Positions 19,999 through 30,052 of a DNA stretch of 64,000 nt are shown here, one piece after another. The notes under the pieces were generated by a model, which was not told the DNA's origin, made no database searches, and worked only from the letters and a program-made list of their open reading frames with translations. The stretch is taken from NCBI GenBank assembly GCA_947498705.1, contig CANMLW010000004.1, positions 124,001-188,000 on the forward strand. The letters run 5' to 3'. Within the stretch, counting starts at the first letter, position 1, and each line of letters opens with the position of its first letter. The translations under genes were made by a program, and so were the position numbers. The stretch comes from an uncultured Aquimarina sp. Lineage in GTDB: Bacteria; Bacteroidota; Bacteroidia; Flavobacteriales; Flavobacteriaceae.

Positions 19999-20179
19999 AT
20001 TTAATTATTTATTAATTGTTTACTTATTTTAAGGAACGTTCTAAAAATTAGACGTTCTGATCTTCACAAAAAAACAGGGTCAAAACACGATCAACCCTGA
20101 ATGTATTTTTTGCCGTTTTTCTCTTGCACGCAGCGCGAGACATTTATTGTAAGAAACTATTCTCTCTTACGAAGTCTTA
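19999..20179 (-). promoter_or_regulatory. Structured 181-nt rpsJ-rplC spacer
   Basis: Reading in the direction of transcription after rpsJ, there is first an imperfect hairpin (20140-20120, TCTC/GAGA and GCGC/GTGC around a TGC loop, two bulged A). Next comes a terminator-like stem (20099-20068), then a hairpin (20057-20034, GAACGT with ACGTTC and CTA with TAG, one bulge) 36 nt ahead of rplC. All other gaps inside the str, S10 and spc segments up to infA are 73 nt or less. It looks like the boundary between the str operon and the S10 operon, with room for an attenuator. Confidence 0.5.
20068..20099 (-). terminator. Terminator or attenuator between rpsJ and rplC
   Basis: On the minus strand CAGGGT, a 13-nt loop and ACCCTG are followed immediately by seven T residues. 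The stem is only 6 bp but GC-rich, enough for partial termination. It sits inside what is otherwise a continuous ribosomal operon. Confidence 0.55.
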
Positions 20180-20485
20180 TCAAACTTTGATTTCAACTTC
20201 TACTCCACTTGGTAATTCTAGCTTCATCAACGCATCAATCGTTTTTGAAGAAGAGCTATAAATATCTAAAAGTCTTTTATAAGAACTTAATTGAAATTGC
20301 TCTCTAGATTTTTTGTTTACGTGCGGAGATCGAAGCACAGTAAATATCTTTTTATGTGTTGGTAAAGGAATTGGCCCCGTTACTACAGCTCCCGTGCTCT
20401 TTACCGTCTTTACGATTTTTTCAGCAGATTTATCCACCAAGTTATGATCGTAAGATTTTAGTTTTATTCTAATTTTTTGACTCAT
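20180..20485 (-). CDS. rpsJ: 30S ribosomal protein S10
   Basis: S10 is a 30S head protein and, with NusB, part of antitermination complexes. [20 protein letters not shown] opens it; [20 protein letters not shown] followed by NKKSREQF is the conserved core. It has 101 residues. It is attached to the str operon 11 nt behind fusA with no tuf between, the usual Bacteroidota order, and is separated from rplC by 181 nt. Confidence 0.97.
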   Translation of the reverse strand: MSQKIRIKLKSYDHNLVDKSAEKIVKTVKSTGAVVTGPIPLPTHKKIFTVLRSPHVNKKSREQFQLSSYKRLLDIYSSSSKTIDALMKLELPSGVEVEIKV

Positions 20486-20496
20486 TTCTGTAATAA

Positions 20497-22623
20497 TTAA
20501 GCGTTAACTCCTTTTGCTGCTGCAATTACTTCTTCTGAAATATTAGAAGGAGTCTCAGCATAGTGAGAAAATTCCATTGTAGATGTTGCCCTACCTGAAG
20601 ACAATGTTCTTAATGTTGTTACATATCCAAACATTTCAGAAAGCGGAACGGTTGCTTTTACAGTCTTTGCACCTGCTCTATCACCCATATCACTTACTTG
20701 TCCTCTACGACGGTTGAGATCACCTACAATATCCCCCATGTTTTCTTCTGGTGTAATTACCTCTAGCTTCATAATTGGCTCCATAATCACTGCCTTAGCT
20801 GCTTTTGCCGAGTTTTTAAACCCTAATTTAGCCGCCAATTCGAAAGATAACTGATCAGAATCCACATCGTGATACGAACCATCTGTCAAAGTAACTTTCA
20901 TAGCATCTACTTCGTATCCTGCCAATGGACCATTTGTCATTGCCATCTTGAATCCTTTCTCTATAGAAGGTATAAATTCTTTAGGAACGTTACCACCTTT
21001 TATAGTAGACTCAAATTGAAGTCCTACAACTCCTTCTTCAGCAGGCTCTAAAGTAAATACAATATCTGCGAATTTACCACGACCACCAGATTGTTTCTTA
21101 TAAACTTCTCTGTGCTCTGCTTTTTGAGTAATCGCTTCTTTGTACTCTACTTGAGGCTGACCTTGGTTAACCTCTACTTTAAATTCTCGCTTTAAACGAT
21201 CAACAATAATATCCAAGTGAAGCTCTCCCATTCCAGATATAATAGTCTGTCCAGAAGCTTCATCTGTTCTCACTGTAAATGTTGGATCTTCTTCTGCTAA
21301 TTTACCTAACGCTAATCCTAATTTATCAACATCAGCTTTAGTTTTAGGCTCTACAGCAATACCAATTACCGGATCTGGAAAATCCATTGATTCTAAAACA
21401 ATAGGGTTTTTCTCATCAGACATGGTATCCCCTGTCTTAATATCTTTAAATCCAACTGCCGCTCCAATATCACCAGCTTCGATATACTCTATAGCATTCT
21501 GTTTATTAGAATGCATTTGATAAATTCTAGAAATACGTTCTTTTTTACCAGAACGGTTGTTTAAGATATAAGAACCTGCATCTAGACGTCCAGAATAAGC
21601 TCTAAAGAATGCTAAACGACCTACAAACGGATCGGTTGCAATCTTAAATGCTAATGCCGAAAAAGGCTCTTTTACATCAGGCTTACGTAGTTCTTCCTGA
21701 TCTGTATTTGGGTTAATCCCTTTAATACCTTCTTTATCTGTAGGAGAAGGCAAGTAACGACAAACAGCATCCAAAAGGAACTGCACCCCTTTATTCTTAA
21801 ATGCAGACCCACAAATCATAGGAATAATACTCATATCCATTACAGCAGCTCTAAGTGCAGCATGCACTTCTTCTTCTGTAATTGAATCTTCATCTTCCAT
21901 GAATTTTTCCAAAAGATTCTCGTCATAAGCTGCTACTTCTTCAATAAGCTTACCTCTAAGCTCTGATGCTTCTGCTTTTAACTCTTCTGGAATATCTATA
22001 ACATCGAATGTAGACCCTTGTGTTTCATCATGCCATACAATAGCACGGTTCTTCACTAAATCTACAATTCCTTTAAAATCTGCCTCATCACCAATATTCA
22101 TTACAATTGGCACTGCATTAGACCCCAACATATCTTTTACTTGCTGACAAACTGCCATAAAGTTAGATCCTTGACGGTCCATTTTATTCACAAAACCGAT
22201 ACGTGGCACCTTATAGTTATCTGCTAGTCTCCAGTTAGTTTCTGATTGCGGCTCTACACCGTCTACAGCACTAAACAAGAACACTAAACCATCAAGAACA
22301 CGAAGTGAACGGTTAACTTCTACCGTAAAATCAACGTGACCCGGAGTATCAATTATATTAAAGTGATATCCTTTTGTATCAGAAATCGCCTGACCATTTT
22401 CTGTAGGGAACTTCCACTCACAGGTGGTAGCAGCAGAAGTAATTGTAATACCTCTTTCTTGCTCTTGCTCCATCCAGTCCATAGTAGCTGCACCATCATG
22501 CACTTCACCAATTTTGTGACTTACCCCCGTATAATAAAGTATACGCTCGGTAGTTGTAGTTTTTCCTGCGTCAATATGCGCAGCAATACCTATATTTCTT
22601 GTATATTTTAAATCTCTAGCCAT
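20497..22623 (-). CDS. fusA: Translation elongation factor G
   Basis: GTPase that drives translocation and ribosome recycling. [10 protein letters not shown] at residues 14-23 is the P-loop. DTPGHVDF and NKMDR are the G3 and G4 boxes, and the switch-I segment [19 protein letters not shown] is intact. Domains II to V follow through 708 residues. It stands between rpsG (10 nt) and rpsJ (11 nt). It is the canonical elongation copy by position; the window shows no second copy. Confidence 0.98.
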   Translation of the reverse strand: MARDLKYTRNIGIAAHIDAGKTTTTERILYYTGVSHKIGEVHDGAATMDWMEQEQERGITITSAATTCEWKFPTENGQAISDTKGYHFNIIDTPGHVDFTVEVNRSLRVLDGLVFLFSAVDGVEPQSETNWRLADNYKVPRIGFVNKMDRQGSNFMAVCQQVKDMLGSNAVPIVMNIGDEADFKGIVDLVKNRAIVWHDETQGSTFDVIDIPEELKAEASELRGKLIEEVAAYDENLLEKFMEDEDSITEEEVHAALRAAVMDMSIIPMICGSAFKNKGVQFLLDAVCRYLPSPTDKEGIKGINPNTDQEELRKPDVKEPFSALAFKIATDPFVGRLAFFRAYSGRLDAGSYILNNRSGKKERISRIYQMHSNKQNAIEYIEAGDIGAAVGFKDIKTGDTMSDEKNPIVLESMDFPDPVIGIAVEPKTKADVDKLGLALGKLAEEDPTFTVRTDEASGQTIISGMGELHLDIIVDRLKREFKVEVNQGQPQVEYKEAITQKAEHREVYKKQSGGRGKFADIVFTLEPAEEGVVGLQFESTIKGGNVPKEFIPSIEKGFKMAMTNGPLAGYEVDAMKVTLTDGSYHDVDSDQLSFELAAKLGFKNSAKAAKAVIMEPIMKLEVITPEENMGDIVGDLNRRRGQVSDMGDRAGAKTVKATVPLSEMFGYVTTLRTLSSGRATSTMEFSHYAETPSNISEEVIAAAKGVNA

Positions 22624-22633
22624 TTCTTAATGA

Positions 22634-23110
22634 TTAAAATCTAAAGTGTGAAAATGCTTTATTGGCTTCTGCCATTTTATGAGTATCTACTCTTTTCTTA
22701 ACCGCAGCTCCTTCTTCTTTTTCTGCAGCAATGATTTCTGCAGCAAGTTTCTGAGCCATTGACTTCTCATTTCTTTTACGAGAAAATTGAATCAACCACT
22801 TCATTGCAGTGGATATTTTACGGTCTGGTCTAATCGGATTTGGAATCTGAAAAGTAGCACCTCCCACACGACGGCTTCTTACTTCTACGTGAGGCATAAC
22901 ATTAGATAATGCATCTTTCCATATCTCTAATGCAGTTTTTTCTTCATCTTGTTTTTTCTCTTCAACGATATCTATCGCATCATAGAATATTCTGAAAGCA
23001 GTCGATTTCTTACCATCCCACATCATCATGTTTACAAAACGAGTCACTAATTGATCGTTAAAACGTGGATCTGGCAAAATCGGTCTTTTTTTAGCCTTTC
23101 TTTTTCTCAT
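22634..23110 (-). CDS. rpsG: 30S ribosomal protein S7
   Basis: S7 organises the 30S head near the exit site. [40 protein letters not shown] and the end [17 protein letters not shown] are typical of Bacteroidota S7. It has 158 residues. It starts 23 nt after rpsL. Confidence 0.98.
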   Translation of the reverse strand: MRKRKAKKRPILPDPRFNDQLVTRFVNMMMWDGKKSTAFRIFYDAIDIVEEKKQDEEKTALEIWKDALSNVMPHVEVRSRRVGGATFQIPNPIRPDRKISTAMKWLIQFSRKRNEKSMAQKLAAEIIAAEKEEGAAVKKRVDTHKMAEANKAFSHFRF

Positions 23111-23133
23111 GTCTTCTTTTTAAAAGTTTTTAA

Positions 23134-23508
23134 TTACTTCTTAGGGCGTTTTGCACCATACTTAGATCTACGTTGTGTTCTACCTTCAACACCAGCGGTG
23201 TCTAAAGCTCCACGAACAATATGATATCTAACTCCTGGTAAATCTTTTACCCTTCCACCTCTAACTAATACTATCGAGTGCTCTTGGAGATTGTGTCCTT
23301 CACCACCGATGTACGCATTCACTTCTTTTCCATTTGTTAACCTAACACGAGCTACCTTACGCATAGCTGAGTTTGGTTTTTTTGGAGTAGTAGTATAAAC
23401 ACGTGTACATACACCGCGGCGTTGCGGGCACGAATCCAAAGCAGCCGATTTACTCTTCTTAGTTATTTTGGTTCTACCTTTTCGTACTAATTGTGAAATT
23501 GTTGGCAT
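23134..23508 (-). CDS. rpsL: 30S ribosomal protein S12
   Basis: S12 lies at the decoding centre. The loop [13 protein letters not shown] places Lys at residue 43, and [17 protein letters not shown] places Lys 88 and Asp 89; these are the wild-type residues at the classic streptomycin-resistance and methylthiolation sites. It has 124 residues with a basic end [11 protein letters not shown]. It is the first gene of the cluster, about 50 nt behind a good Bacteroidota promoter. Confidence 0.98.
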   Translation of the reverse strand: MPTISQLVRKGRTKITKKSKSAALDSCPQRRGVCTRVYTTTPKKPNSAMRKVARVRLTNGKEVNAYIGGEGHNLQEHSIVLVRGGRVKDLPGVRYHIVRGALDTAGVEGRTQRRSKYGAKRPKK

Positions 23509-23562
23509 AATTTGCTTTACACTATTATTAATTATTTTATTACACCTCTTTTATGAGGGCTG

Positions 23563-23593
23563 CAAAGGTAGAAATATTTTTGAGCAAATCAAA
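23563..23593 (-). promoter_or_regulatory. Promoter of the str/ribosomal cluster
   Basis: On the minus strand TTTG (23593-23590), exactly 19 nt, then TACCTTTG (23570-23563) match the Bacteroidota housekeeping consensus in full. The sequence continues GCAGCCC, as at the rpmJ promoter. The predicted start is about 50 nt upstream of rpsL. Confidence 0.78.
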
Positions 23594-24036
23594 TCCTAAT
23601 GCATTAATTTTCAAATACATTTAATTTTTTCAATTTACAACCTTCTGACACAACAGACTTAATCAATAAAAAAGCAACACTTTACCCGTAATTCAAACCA
23701 CACAGTAGAGTAAAGAGTCACCTACACGCTAATACACAGTATCCTTACAAAAGTATTCCCAAAAAACTTATAGAATTTAACACATGTAATTCTTTTTCGT
23801 TTTAAGCCAGTAAATCTAAAATTTCTTTATAACATAATCTTTGCCCAGAACTACCTATCTAAAACATTTTAAATTAAACCACACTTCTTAAAAATACCCT
23901 TCCAAAAACTTCAACTTACTATTCCACTTCCGTAATCAAACTATACCAAAAACTCAACACCAAAAGACCTAAAACACTTAACAATTACTTTAAAAACACA
24001 AAAGTATTACTGTAAAACCTTAATTATCAATAATGT

Positions 24037-24081
24037 AGTTGCTTTATTAATTTATAATTATGACATTTATCCTGGCTAATC
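24037..24081 (+). promoter_or_regulatory. Shared SusC promoter-like element, copy 1
   Basis: AGTTGCTTTAT, an AT block, TATGACATTT, then GGCTAATC, 15 nt before the susC start. AGTTG and GCTAAT are 38 nt apart, the same arrangement as at 31811 and 40210. AGTTG would serve as -33 and the TATGAC-type block as -7, with the GCTAAT segment at or after the start site. Confidence 0.55.
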
Positions 24082-24095
24082 TAAAATTATAACAC

Positions 24096-27000
24096 ATGAA
24101 TAAATCAATTAAAACAACATTACTAATGTTGTTCGCAACATTAGTAACGCAAACTTCGTTTGCTCAAGAAAAAACTATAACCGGGGTTATTTCAGACAAT
24201 AAAGGCTTACCGCTGCCTGGGGTAAACATATTAGTAAAAGACACTAATAAAGGTGCCCAATCAGATTTTGATGGAAAATATTCTATCTCTGCTGATACAG
24301 GATCTATTTTGATATTTAGCTATCTCGGCTTTGCAAATCAAGAAGTCACTGTAGGACAAAGCAGCCAAATAGACGTAAGTATGCAAGAAGATGCTTCTGA
24401 ACTAGAAGAAGTAGTAGTTACCGCCTTTGGAATTGCGAAAGAAAAAAACAAATTGGGGTACTCTGCTGAAAGTGTCGATGTAAATAAATTAAACGATGCA
24501 GCAGAAAACAACCTCGTAAACGCATTAAACGGTCAGGTATCAGGGGTTAACATTACTGATTCTGGTGGATCTCCTAGTGCTTCTGCCAACATTGTTATTA
24601 GAGGTTCTTCTAGTATTTTAGGAAACAACCAGCCTCTTTTTGTAATAGACGGGATACCCATTAATAACAATACTGAAAATGGATCCTCTAGCGGAACGGT
24701 TGATGGAACTGATTTCAGAGACTACGGAAAAACTGTAGGTGTCAATAGAGCTTCTGATATTAATCCAGATGACATTGCCTCTATGACCGTACTAAAAGGT
24801 GGAGCAGCAACTGCATTATATGGTATACGAGCAGTTAATGGAGCTATTATAATCACCACAAAAAGTGGATCTCGAAATCAAAAAGGACTGAACATCTCAC
24901 TTTCTACTGGATATACAATAGATGAAGTAAACAAATTTCCAGAATTTACAGACAGATATGCCCGTGGTAGAAATGGGGCTTACTCTAACCTAACTCACTG
25001 GAGTTGGGGACCTGCATATGCCAATAATCCTACCTTTCCTGCAAATACTATTACAGATATTGACGGAGACGGAACAGATGACGATGTTTCTGGACAACAA
25101 ATTCCTTTCTTCAGAGACAATTACAAGAATTTTTGGCAAAAAGGTACCAGGTTAAACACCAATATCTCTGTTTCTGGCGGAGGAGAAAAAGGTCGTTTTT
25201 ATGTTTCTGCAGGTAATTTAAATCACGAAGGGATCGTTAAAAATGATACTTATGAAAGAACAAACTTTACTATAAAAGGAGACTATAACATTACCGACAA
25301 GTTCAAAATAGGTGGAATGGCCAGCTACTCTAATGTAAACACCAACTCGTTTCAGGGAGGAGATACTGGTATTGGTAATGGACTAACCTATTGGCATCAT
25401 ATGTGGGATATTAACAGACCATGGGTAGATTCTAATAGAGACAAAGTATGGTTTAGTGATTTTGTTGGAGATCCCAACTGGATAATAAATGAAGAAGGCG
25501 AAAGAGGAGAAGTTAACAGAACGATTGGAAACATAAATTTTAGTTATGACATCGCAGATTGGATGAAATTAAATTTCCGTTCAGGTATCGACACGTATAG
25601 CGACCAAAAAAGGCTAGTAAGACCAATTTCTTCTGTTAACACCACTGGTAGATTAGGTGATATGTACGAAATTAGAATAAACAACAAAGACATCACTAAC
25701 AACGTTAATCTATCCGGAAACTTTGTTCTAAATGAGGATTTAAATCTATCCTACCTGGTAGGAGGAGATATTTATAACTCAAGATACGATCGATTATTTG
25801 TCGACGGTCAAGAATTATTAACAAAAGACTTTTTTGACATCTCAAATGCAAAAACAGTAACCTCTAACAATCTTGACAATAACAAGAAAATTTTTGGAGT
25901 GTTTTCAGAAATAACTTTAGACTATAAAAGTTTTTTGTTCTTAACATTAACAGGAAGAAATGACTGGTCTTCTACTCTACCCGAGCAGAACAACTCTTTT
26001 TTCTACCCTTCTGTAAGTGGTGGTTTCGTATTTAGTAACCTACTTAACGACAACGATATTTTAAGCTTTGGTAAATTAAAAGGTTCATGGGCAAAATTAG
26101 GAAATGACGCCCCTAACTTTTCTTTACAAAGTGTTTTCGCGAGAAGAACACCTAATGTTGGAGGGCAACCTCAATTTACTATAAGTAACAGACAAAATAA
26201 TCCAAACATCAAACCAGAACTATCATCGGCCTGGGAAATTGGTGGAGAATTTAAATTTCTAAACAATCTTATTGGTTTAGACATTACTTATTATGAAAGA
26301 AACACTGTTGATCAAGTATTACCAATTCCATTAACTTCTACAACAGGGTTTGCCGAATACATAGACAATAGCGGAAAAGTGACCAATAATGGTATTGAAG
26401 CATTATTAAACATTAATGATTTTATCAAAAACAGTCATGGTATTGTAGTGGATTTTGGGTTTAATTTTGCAAAAAACAATAGTGAAGTTGTAGAAGTACC
26501 CGAAGGTCTTGAAGAGATTATTATTGGTTATGGATATTGGAACGGCACAAAATTAGTTGCCAGACCAGGAGAACCATACGGTACTTTTGTTGGAGATAAA
26601 TACAAAAGAAACGAAAGCGGCCAACTACTTTTGGATGATAATGGAGCCCCTCAAAGAGAATCTAACCAGGTTCTTGGAAATATAAATCCTGACTGGACAT
26701 TAAACTTTAATCCTAGAGTATCTTATAAAGGGCTTACCTTAAGCGGAAATTTAGAATTTAGAAAAGGAGGAGATCTGTATAACGATGCTGAAGTATCTTG
26801 GATATACGCCGGTTTAAGTCAGACAACTGAAGATCGTTTCTATGACGCCTCTGATGTAAATGCAAATGCAACTAGAGTATTTGATGGTATTATCGAAAGT
26901 ACAGGAGAAAGAAGCACCATTGCGGTTCCTTTAACAAACACCTATTACCACAATAACTACAATGCTACAGATGAAAACTTTGTAGAAGACACATCATGGG

Positions 27001-27233
27001 TAAGATTACGTACTCTTAATTTGACCTACAACTTACCTTCTAAAATATTAGAAAACACCTTTGTTAACAAAGTAAGTGTTACGTTTACAGGTCGTAACTT
27101 ATGGCTTGACACCAATTATTCTGGTGCTGACCCAGAAACTAGTGGACTTGGAGCAGGAAATGTACAAGGATTCAACACGATTACAGCTCCTAACACAAAA
27201 AGTTACGGAATGACGGTTAAAGTGCAATTCTAA
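24096..27233 (+). CDS. SusC/RagA-family TonB-linked outer-membrane transporter 1
   Basis: Outer-membrane beta-barrel that imports a substrate captured by its SusD partner, energised by TonB. The 1045-residue protein has a signal peptide ending TSFAQ (about residue 24), then a carboxypeptidase-regulatory-like beta domain with GLPLPGVNILVKDTNKG and SDFDGKYSI. The segment ELEEVVVTAFG leads into the plug with VIRGSSSI and PLFVIDGIPI and GATALYG-type GAATALYGIRAVNGAIIITT. The barrel ends KSYGMTVKVQF, with the terminal Phe required for insertion. The SusD gene starts 11 nt downstream. The substrate is unknown; no glycosidase or sigma/anti-sigma pair is adjacent. Confidence 0.93.
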   Translation: MNKSIKTTLLMLFATLVTQTSFAQEKTITGVISDNKGLPLPGVNILVKDTNKGAQSDFDGKYSISADTGSILIFSYLGFANQEVTVGQSSQIDVSMQEDASELEEVVVTAFGIAKEKNKLGYSAESVDVNKLNDAAENNLVNALNGQVSGVNITDSGGSPSASANIVIRGSSSILGNNQPLFVIDGIPINNNTENGSSSGTVDGTDFRDYGKTVGVNRASDINPDDIASMTVLKGGAATALYGIRAVNGAIIITTKSGSRNQKGLNISLSTGYTIDEVNKFPEFTDRYARGRNGAYSNLTHWSWGPAYANNPTFPANTITDIDGDGTDDDVSGQQIPFFRDNYKNFWQKGTRLNTNISVSGGGEKGRFYVSAGNLNHEGIVKNDTYERTNFTIKGDYNITDKFKIGGMASYSNVNTNSFQGGDTGIGNGLTYWHHMWDINRPWVDSNRDKVWFSDFVGDPNWIINEEGERGEVNRTIGNINFSYDIADWMKLNFRSGIDTYSDQKRLVRPISSVNTTGRLGDMYEIRINNKDITNNVNLSGNFVLNEDLNLSYLVGGDIYNSRYDRLFVDGQELLTKDFFDISNAKTVTSNNLDNNKKIFGVFSEITLDYKSFLFLTLTGRNDWSSTLPEQNNSFFYPSVSGGFVFSNLLNDNDILSFGKLKGSWAKLGNDAPNFSLQSVFARRTPNVGGQPQFTISNRQNNPNIKPELSSAWEIGGEFKFLNNLIGLDITYYERNTVDQVLPIPLTSTTGFAEYIDNSGKVTNNGIEALLNINDFIKNSHGIVVDFGFNFAKNNSEVVEVPEGLEEIIIGYGYWNGTKLVARPGEPYGTFVGDKYKRNESGQLLLDDNGAPQRESNQVLGNINPDWTLNFNPRVSYKGLTLSGNLEFRKGGDLYNDAEVSWIYAGLSQTTEDRFYDASDVNANATRVFDGIIESTGERSTIAVPLTNTYYHNNYNATDENFVEDTSWVRLRTLNLTYNLPSKILENTFVNKVSVTFTGRNLWLDTNYSGADPETSGLGAGNVQGFNTITAPNTKSYGMTVKVQF

Positions 27234-27244
27234 AAAAAGATCTT

Positions 27245-28747
27245 ATGAAAACACAAAATATAATAAACTATAAAAATATTTTCTTATTTATTTTTTCTGT
27301 CCTTACTGTAATAACATCATGTTCAGAAGAATTTGAAGAAATCAACACAGACCCTAACAACCCTAAAGAGGTTGACATACCACTAGTTTTTACATCAGGA
27401 GAACGATCTATTCTATACAAATATGGTAGATTTACTAATGGAACTGATTGGGATCTATGGTGTGGATTATGGATACAAACGTTTGCAGGAAACCATGGAA
27501 ACGGGGTTAATTATGACTTATACGATATCCTACCTAATGCCTCTTTATGGGATCGACAGTACGACGCCCTTAACGACCTAAAGATCGTGATTTCTTTAGG
27601 AACAGAAAGAGAAGCATGGCAACACGTAGGCGCATCAAAAATAATATCTGCACTTGCCTTAGGGACACTTACTTCTCACTATGGAGGAATCCCGTGGTCA
27701 GAAGCACTTTCAGGTTCAGAAAATCCTAATCCGAAATTTGACACTCAGGAAGAAATCTACAACAGCATGTTTTCTTTGTTAAGCGAAGGTATAACTGATT
27801 TGGATAAAGCCAGCTCGATTACACTAGGAGAAGAAGATTTTGTCTATAATGGAGATGTTGATAAGTGGAAAGCTCTAGCATATGCTCTAGAAGCTAGATA
27901 CAGAAATCATTTTAGTATTAAAAACCCTTCTGGATCTGCAACCGCTGCGCTTACCGCTGTAGACAATGCTAAATCGGCTGGTTTTACAGAGCATGCTTAT
28001 GATTTGATTTTTCCTTATGAAGGAGCAGATATATACCTAAACGGTTACTTTCACCTTTTTGAAAACAACCAAATGATTGCTTCAGAAGTTTTTATGAATA
28101 CATTAATAAACACTAATGATCCACGTAAAGAAGCATACTGGAATACCGAAGCCACAGATGGTACCGTAGTAGGATATACAGGAAAGTCAAATGGTTTTGG
28201 AACGGATAATGCCAGTTATTCACCGGTAGGTCCACAAGGGTTTTATGGAAAGAAAACATCTGACCAGCTTATTGCTACTCATTTCGAGCTACTTTTTATA
28301 GAAGCCGAAGCAGCTCTAAGATCTGGAGATGCAGATAGAGCTGCTACTGCTCATAACGCAGCGATCATAGCGCAACTAAACTTGGTTACGCCTTCTGCTA
28401 TTGAAACCCTAACCGCAAATGGAGGTGATGTAAGTGCTTATCAAACAAAAATAAGCGCATATATTACTGGTTTTGCCAGTGAAACAGCAGGCTCTATCAC
28501 CTTAGAAAAAATAATGACAGAGAAACACAAAGCTATGTTTACTATGAATAGTGAATCATGGGTAGATGTAAGAAGGCATAATTATGATTACCCTGCTAAC
28601 TTATCGATACCTATTAATGATGGAAAAGCAATTGCTTCAGAGTTTATTCAAAGGGTTCCTTACCCAGAAGAATCTACAAATACCAACAGCAATACTCCCG
28701 GTGGTGTAACTATATTTGATCAATTATGGATATTCAAAGCCAATTAA
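27245..28747 (+). CDS. SusD-like surface lipoprotein 1 (SusD-like_2 type)
   Basis: Substrate-capturing lid of the SusC transporter encoded 11 nt upstream. The signal peptide has lipobox VITSC with Cys 26, followed by acidic SEEFEEINTD, which fits a lipoprotein export signal to the cell surface. INTDPNNP after the Cys is typical of the SusD-like_2 branch. The helical repeats include the segments ALGTLTSHYGGIPWSEAL and KWKALAYALEARYRNHF. The C-terminal part contains ITLEKIMTEKHKAMF and SWVDVRRHNYDYP. It has 500 residues. It ends just before a third lipoprotein gene, making a three-gene operon. Confidence 0.9.
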   Translation: MKTQNIINYKNIFLFIFSVLTVITSCSEEFEEINTDPNNPKEVDIPLVFTSGERSILYKYGRFTNGTDWDLWCGLWIQTFAGNHGNGVNYDLYDILPNASLWDRQYDALNDLKIVISLGTEREAWQHVGASKIISALALGTLTSHYGGIPWSEALSGSENPNPKFDTQEEIYNSMFSLLSEGITDLDKASSITLGEEDFVYNGDVDKWKALAYALEARYRNHFSIKNPSGSATAALTAVDNAKSAGFTEHAYDLIFPYEGADIYLNGYFHLFENNQMIASEVFMNTLINTNDPRKEAYWNTEATDGTVVGYTGKSNGFGTDNASYSPVGPQGFYGKKTSDQLIATHFELLFIEAEAALRSGDADRAATAHNAAIIAQLNLVTPSAIETLTANGGDVSAYQTKISAYITGFASETAGSITLEKIMTEKHKAMFTMNSESWVDVRRHNYDYPANLSIPINDGKAIASEFIQRVPYPEESTNTNSNTPGGVTIFDQLWIFKAN

Positions 28748-28800
28748 AAACAATGAAAAACCACGGAAGAAGACGATGTATTACAATTAAAACAATATCT

Positions 28801-29934
28801 ATGAAAGCATTTTTAAATCCCTTATATATAGTATTGGTAGTATCCTTGCTTTTCGCATCATCATGTTCTGATGATGATGAAATTGGAGCAGAAGGAACTA
28901 CCATCCCAGCCCCAGTTTTTCTGATAGATGATAACATATCTATTTTTGATTCGAACATTGACCTAACATTGGGTATTACCAACACCAGTGATGTCCAAAC
29001 AACGGGTATTGAAATATACAGATCTGGCTCCTCAGACAAAATTGCAGATGCAACAATAAGTGGAGAAACAGCAACTTTCAGTTCCTCATCTTTAGGAGCT
29101 TTGGAAGCAGGCTCTATCAACCTTGACATTGTATCCACTTTTTCTGGCGGAAACTTTGCAAAAGCATCTTTTACAGAAACAATCGATGTAACATCTGTTA
29201 TAAGTTTAACTAGCGAAGTCGAATCTGTACAAAATGGAGATACTACTGATGGAAATGTGATCTCTTATGAAACCTCTACTGCAGGAACTGGTATCGACGA
29301 CATCACAGTTACCTGGAAAAATGGTGAGATGGGTGCAGAAACAGACATCTCTACAGGTTTTGCCACAGACAAAGGCTCTATCGACTTAAAAGATCTTGAT
29401 TATATAACCTACGGATTTGTTCCTGGTGATATATTGATCTATACATTTACAGTAACCAGCGGAACGCTATCTGAGTCTATAGAATCCAAAACAACTATCC
29501 TACCACAAATGTTTAAAGATGTGGTTAACGGTGCTATTGGAAATGTAGAAGGTAAAGAGAAATTAAACCTTGTTACAGGAGCAAATGAAGTATCTGACAT
29601 TTCTATGGATGTTGGAGGACCCCCATTTTTTGAAGCAGAAGACATGGTTGACATCTCATTTGTACAATTAGGCATTACAGGAGCTGATAGCTTTGAAGAA
29701 TATGATGATCTTGAACAAGCAAAAGTAGATTTTGATGCAGGATCACCTTCTACATCAGTTTCAGTTAATCCAGATGGTATTTATGTATACAAAATAGTTC
29801 GAGATGAAGATGGTAATTCTGTAGACTATTATGGTGTTATTTTAATCAGAGAAGTTATTTTTAAATTTTCCAGCTCCGGTCCTCCTGAAGTTGAAATACA
29901 AATATCAGCAAAAGAAAACAAACTTTTTGAATAA
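28801..29934 (+). CDS. Surface lipoprotein of SusCD locus 1, function unknown
   Basis: 377 residues from the ATG at 28801 (MKAFLNPLYIVLVV), chosen because it gives a clean signal peptide with lipobox FASSC at Cys 22. An upstream ATG at 28753 would add an unlikely basic extension. The Cys is followed by SDDDE, a surface-export-type acidic signal. The rest looks like beta-sandwich repeats (ITNTSDVQTTGIEIYRSGSS, VTWKNGEMGAETDISTG), with no catalytic motif that I recognise. It resembles SusE/F-like accessory proteins only by position and by being a beta-rich lipoprotein. A terminator follows at 29963. Confidence 0.75.
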   Translation: MKAFLNPLYIVLVVSLLFASSCSDDDEIGAEGTTIPAPVFLIDDNISIFDSNIDLTLGITNTSDVQTTGIEIYRSGSSDKIADATISGETATFSSSSLGALEAGSINLDIVSTFSGGNFAKASFTETIDVTSVISLTSEVESVQNGDTTDGNVISYETSTAGTGIDDITVTWKNGEMGAETDISTGFATDKGSIDLKDLDYITYGFVPGDILIYTFTVTSGTLSESIESKTTILPQMFKDVVNGAIGNVEGKEKLNLVTGANEVSDISMDVGGPPFFEAEDMVDISFVQLGITGADSFEEYDDLEQAKVDFDAGSPSTSVSVNPDGIYVYKIVRDEDGNSVDYYGVILIREVIFKFSSSGPPEVEIQISAKENKLFE

Positions 29935-29962
29935 TCAACTCATTAAGTTTACATACTAAATC

Positions 29963-29993
29963 AAAAGAGGTGCATAAAAGCACCTCTTTTTTT
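29963..29993 (+). terminator. Terminator of SusCD locus 1
   Basis: AAAAGAGGTGC (29963-29973), a 6-nt loop, and GCACCTCTTTT plus three further T form an 11-bp stem with a T7 run. The A-rich left flank also lets it end transcripts of the convergent haloperoxidase-like gene, which stops at 30053. Confidence 0.85.
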
Positions 29994-30052
29994 ATTGTAA
30001 TAAAATCGTCATTTATCTGTTCCCCAACACACCTCTTCTTAGCTTACTAAAA

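Larger units (their letters stand above)
23509..24095. other. Divergent regulatory region between rpsL and susC 1
   Basis: This 587-nt AT-rich gap separates the minus-strand ribosomal cluster from the first plus-strand SusC gene. It holds the rpsL promoter at 23563-23593 and the SusC element at 24037-24081. Between them (about 23600-24030) I see no ORF, RNA gene or repeat, only A/C-rich low-complexity sequence. Confidence 0.6.

Noticed and set aside
28726..28800. Upstream starts for the locus 1 lipoprotein
   Set aside because: They overlap susD 1 or add a basic stretch before the signal peptide; ATG 28801 gives a clean lipoprotein signal.
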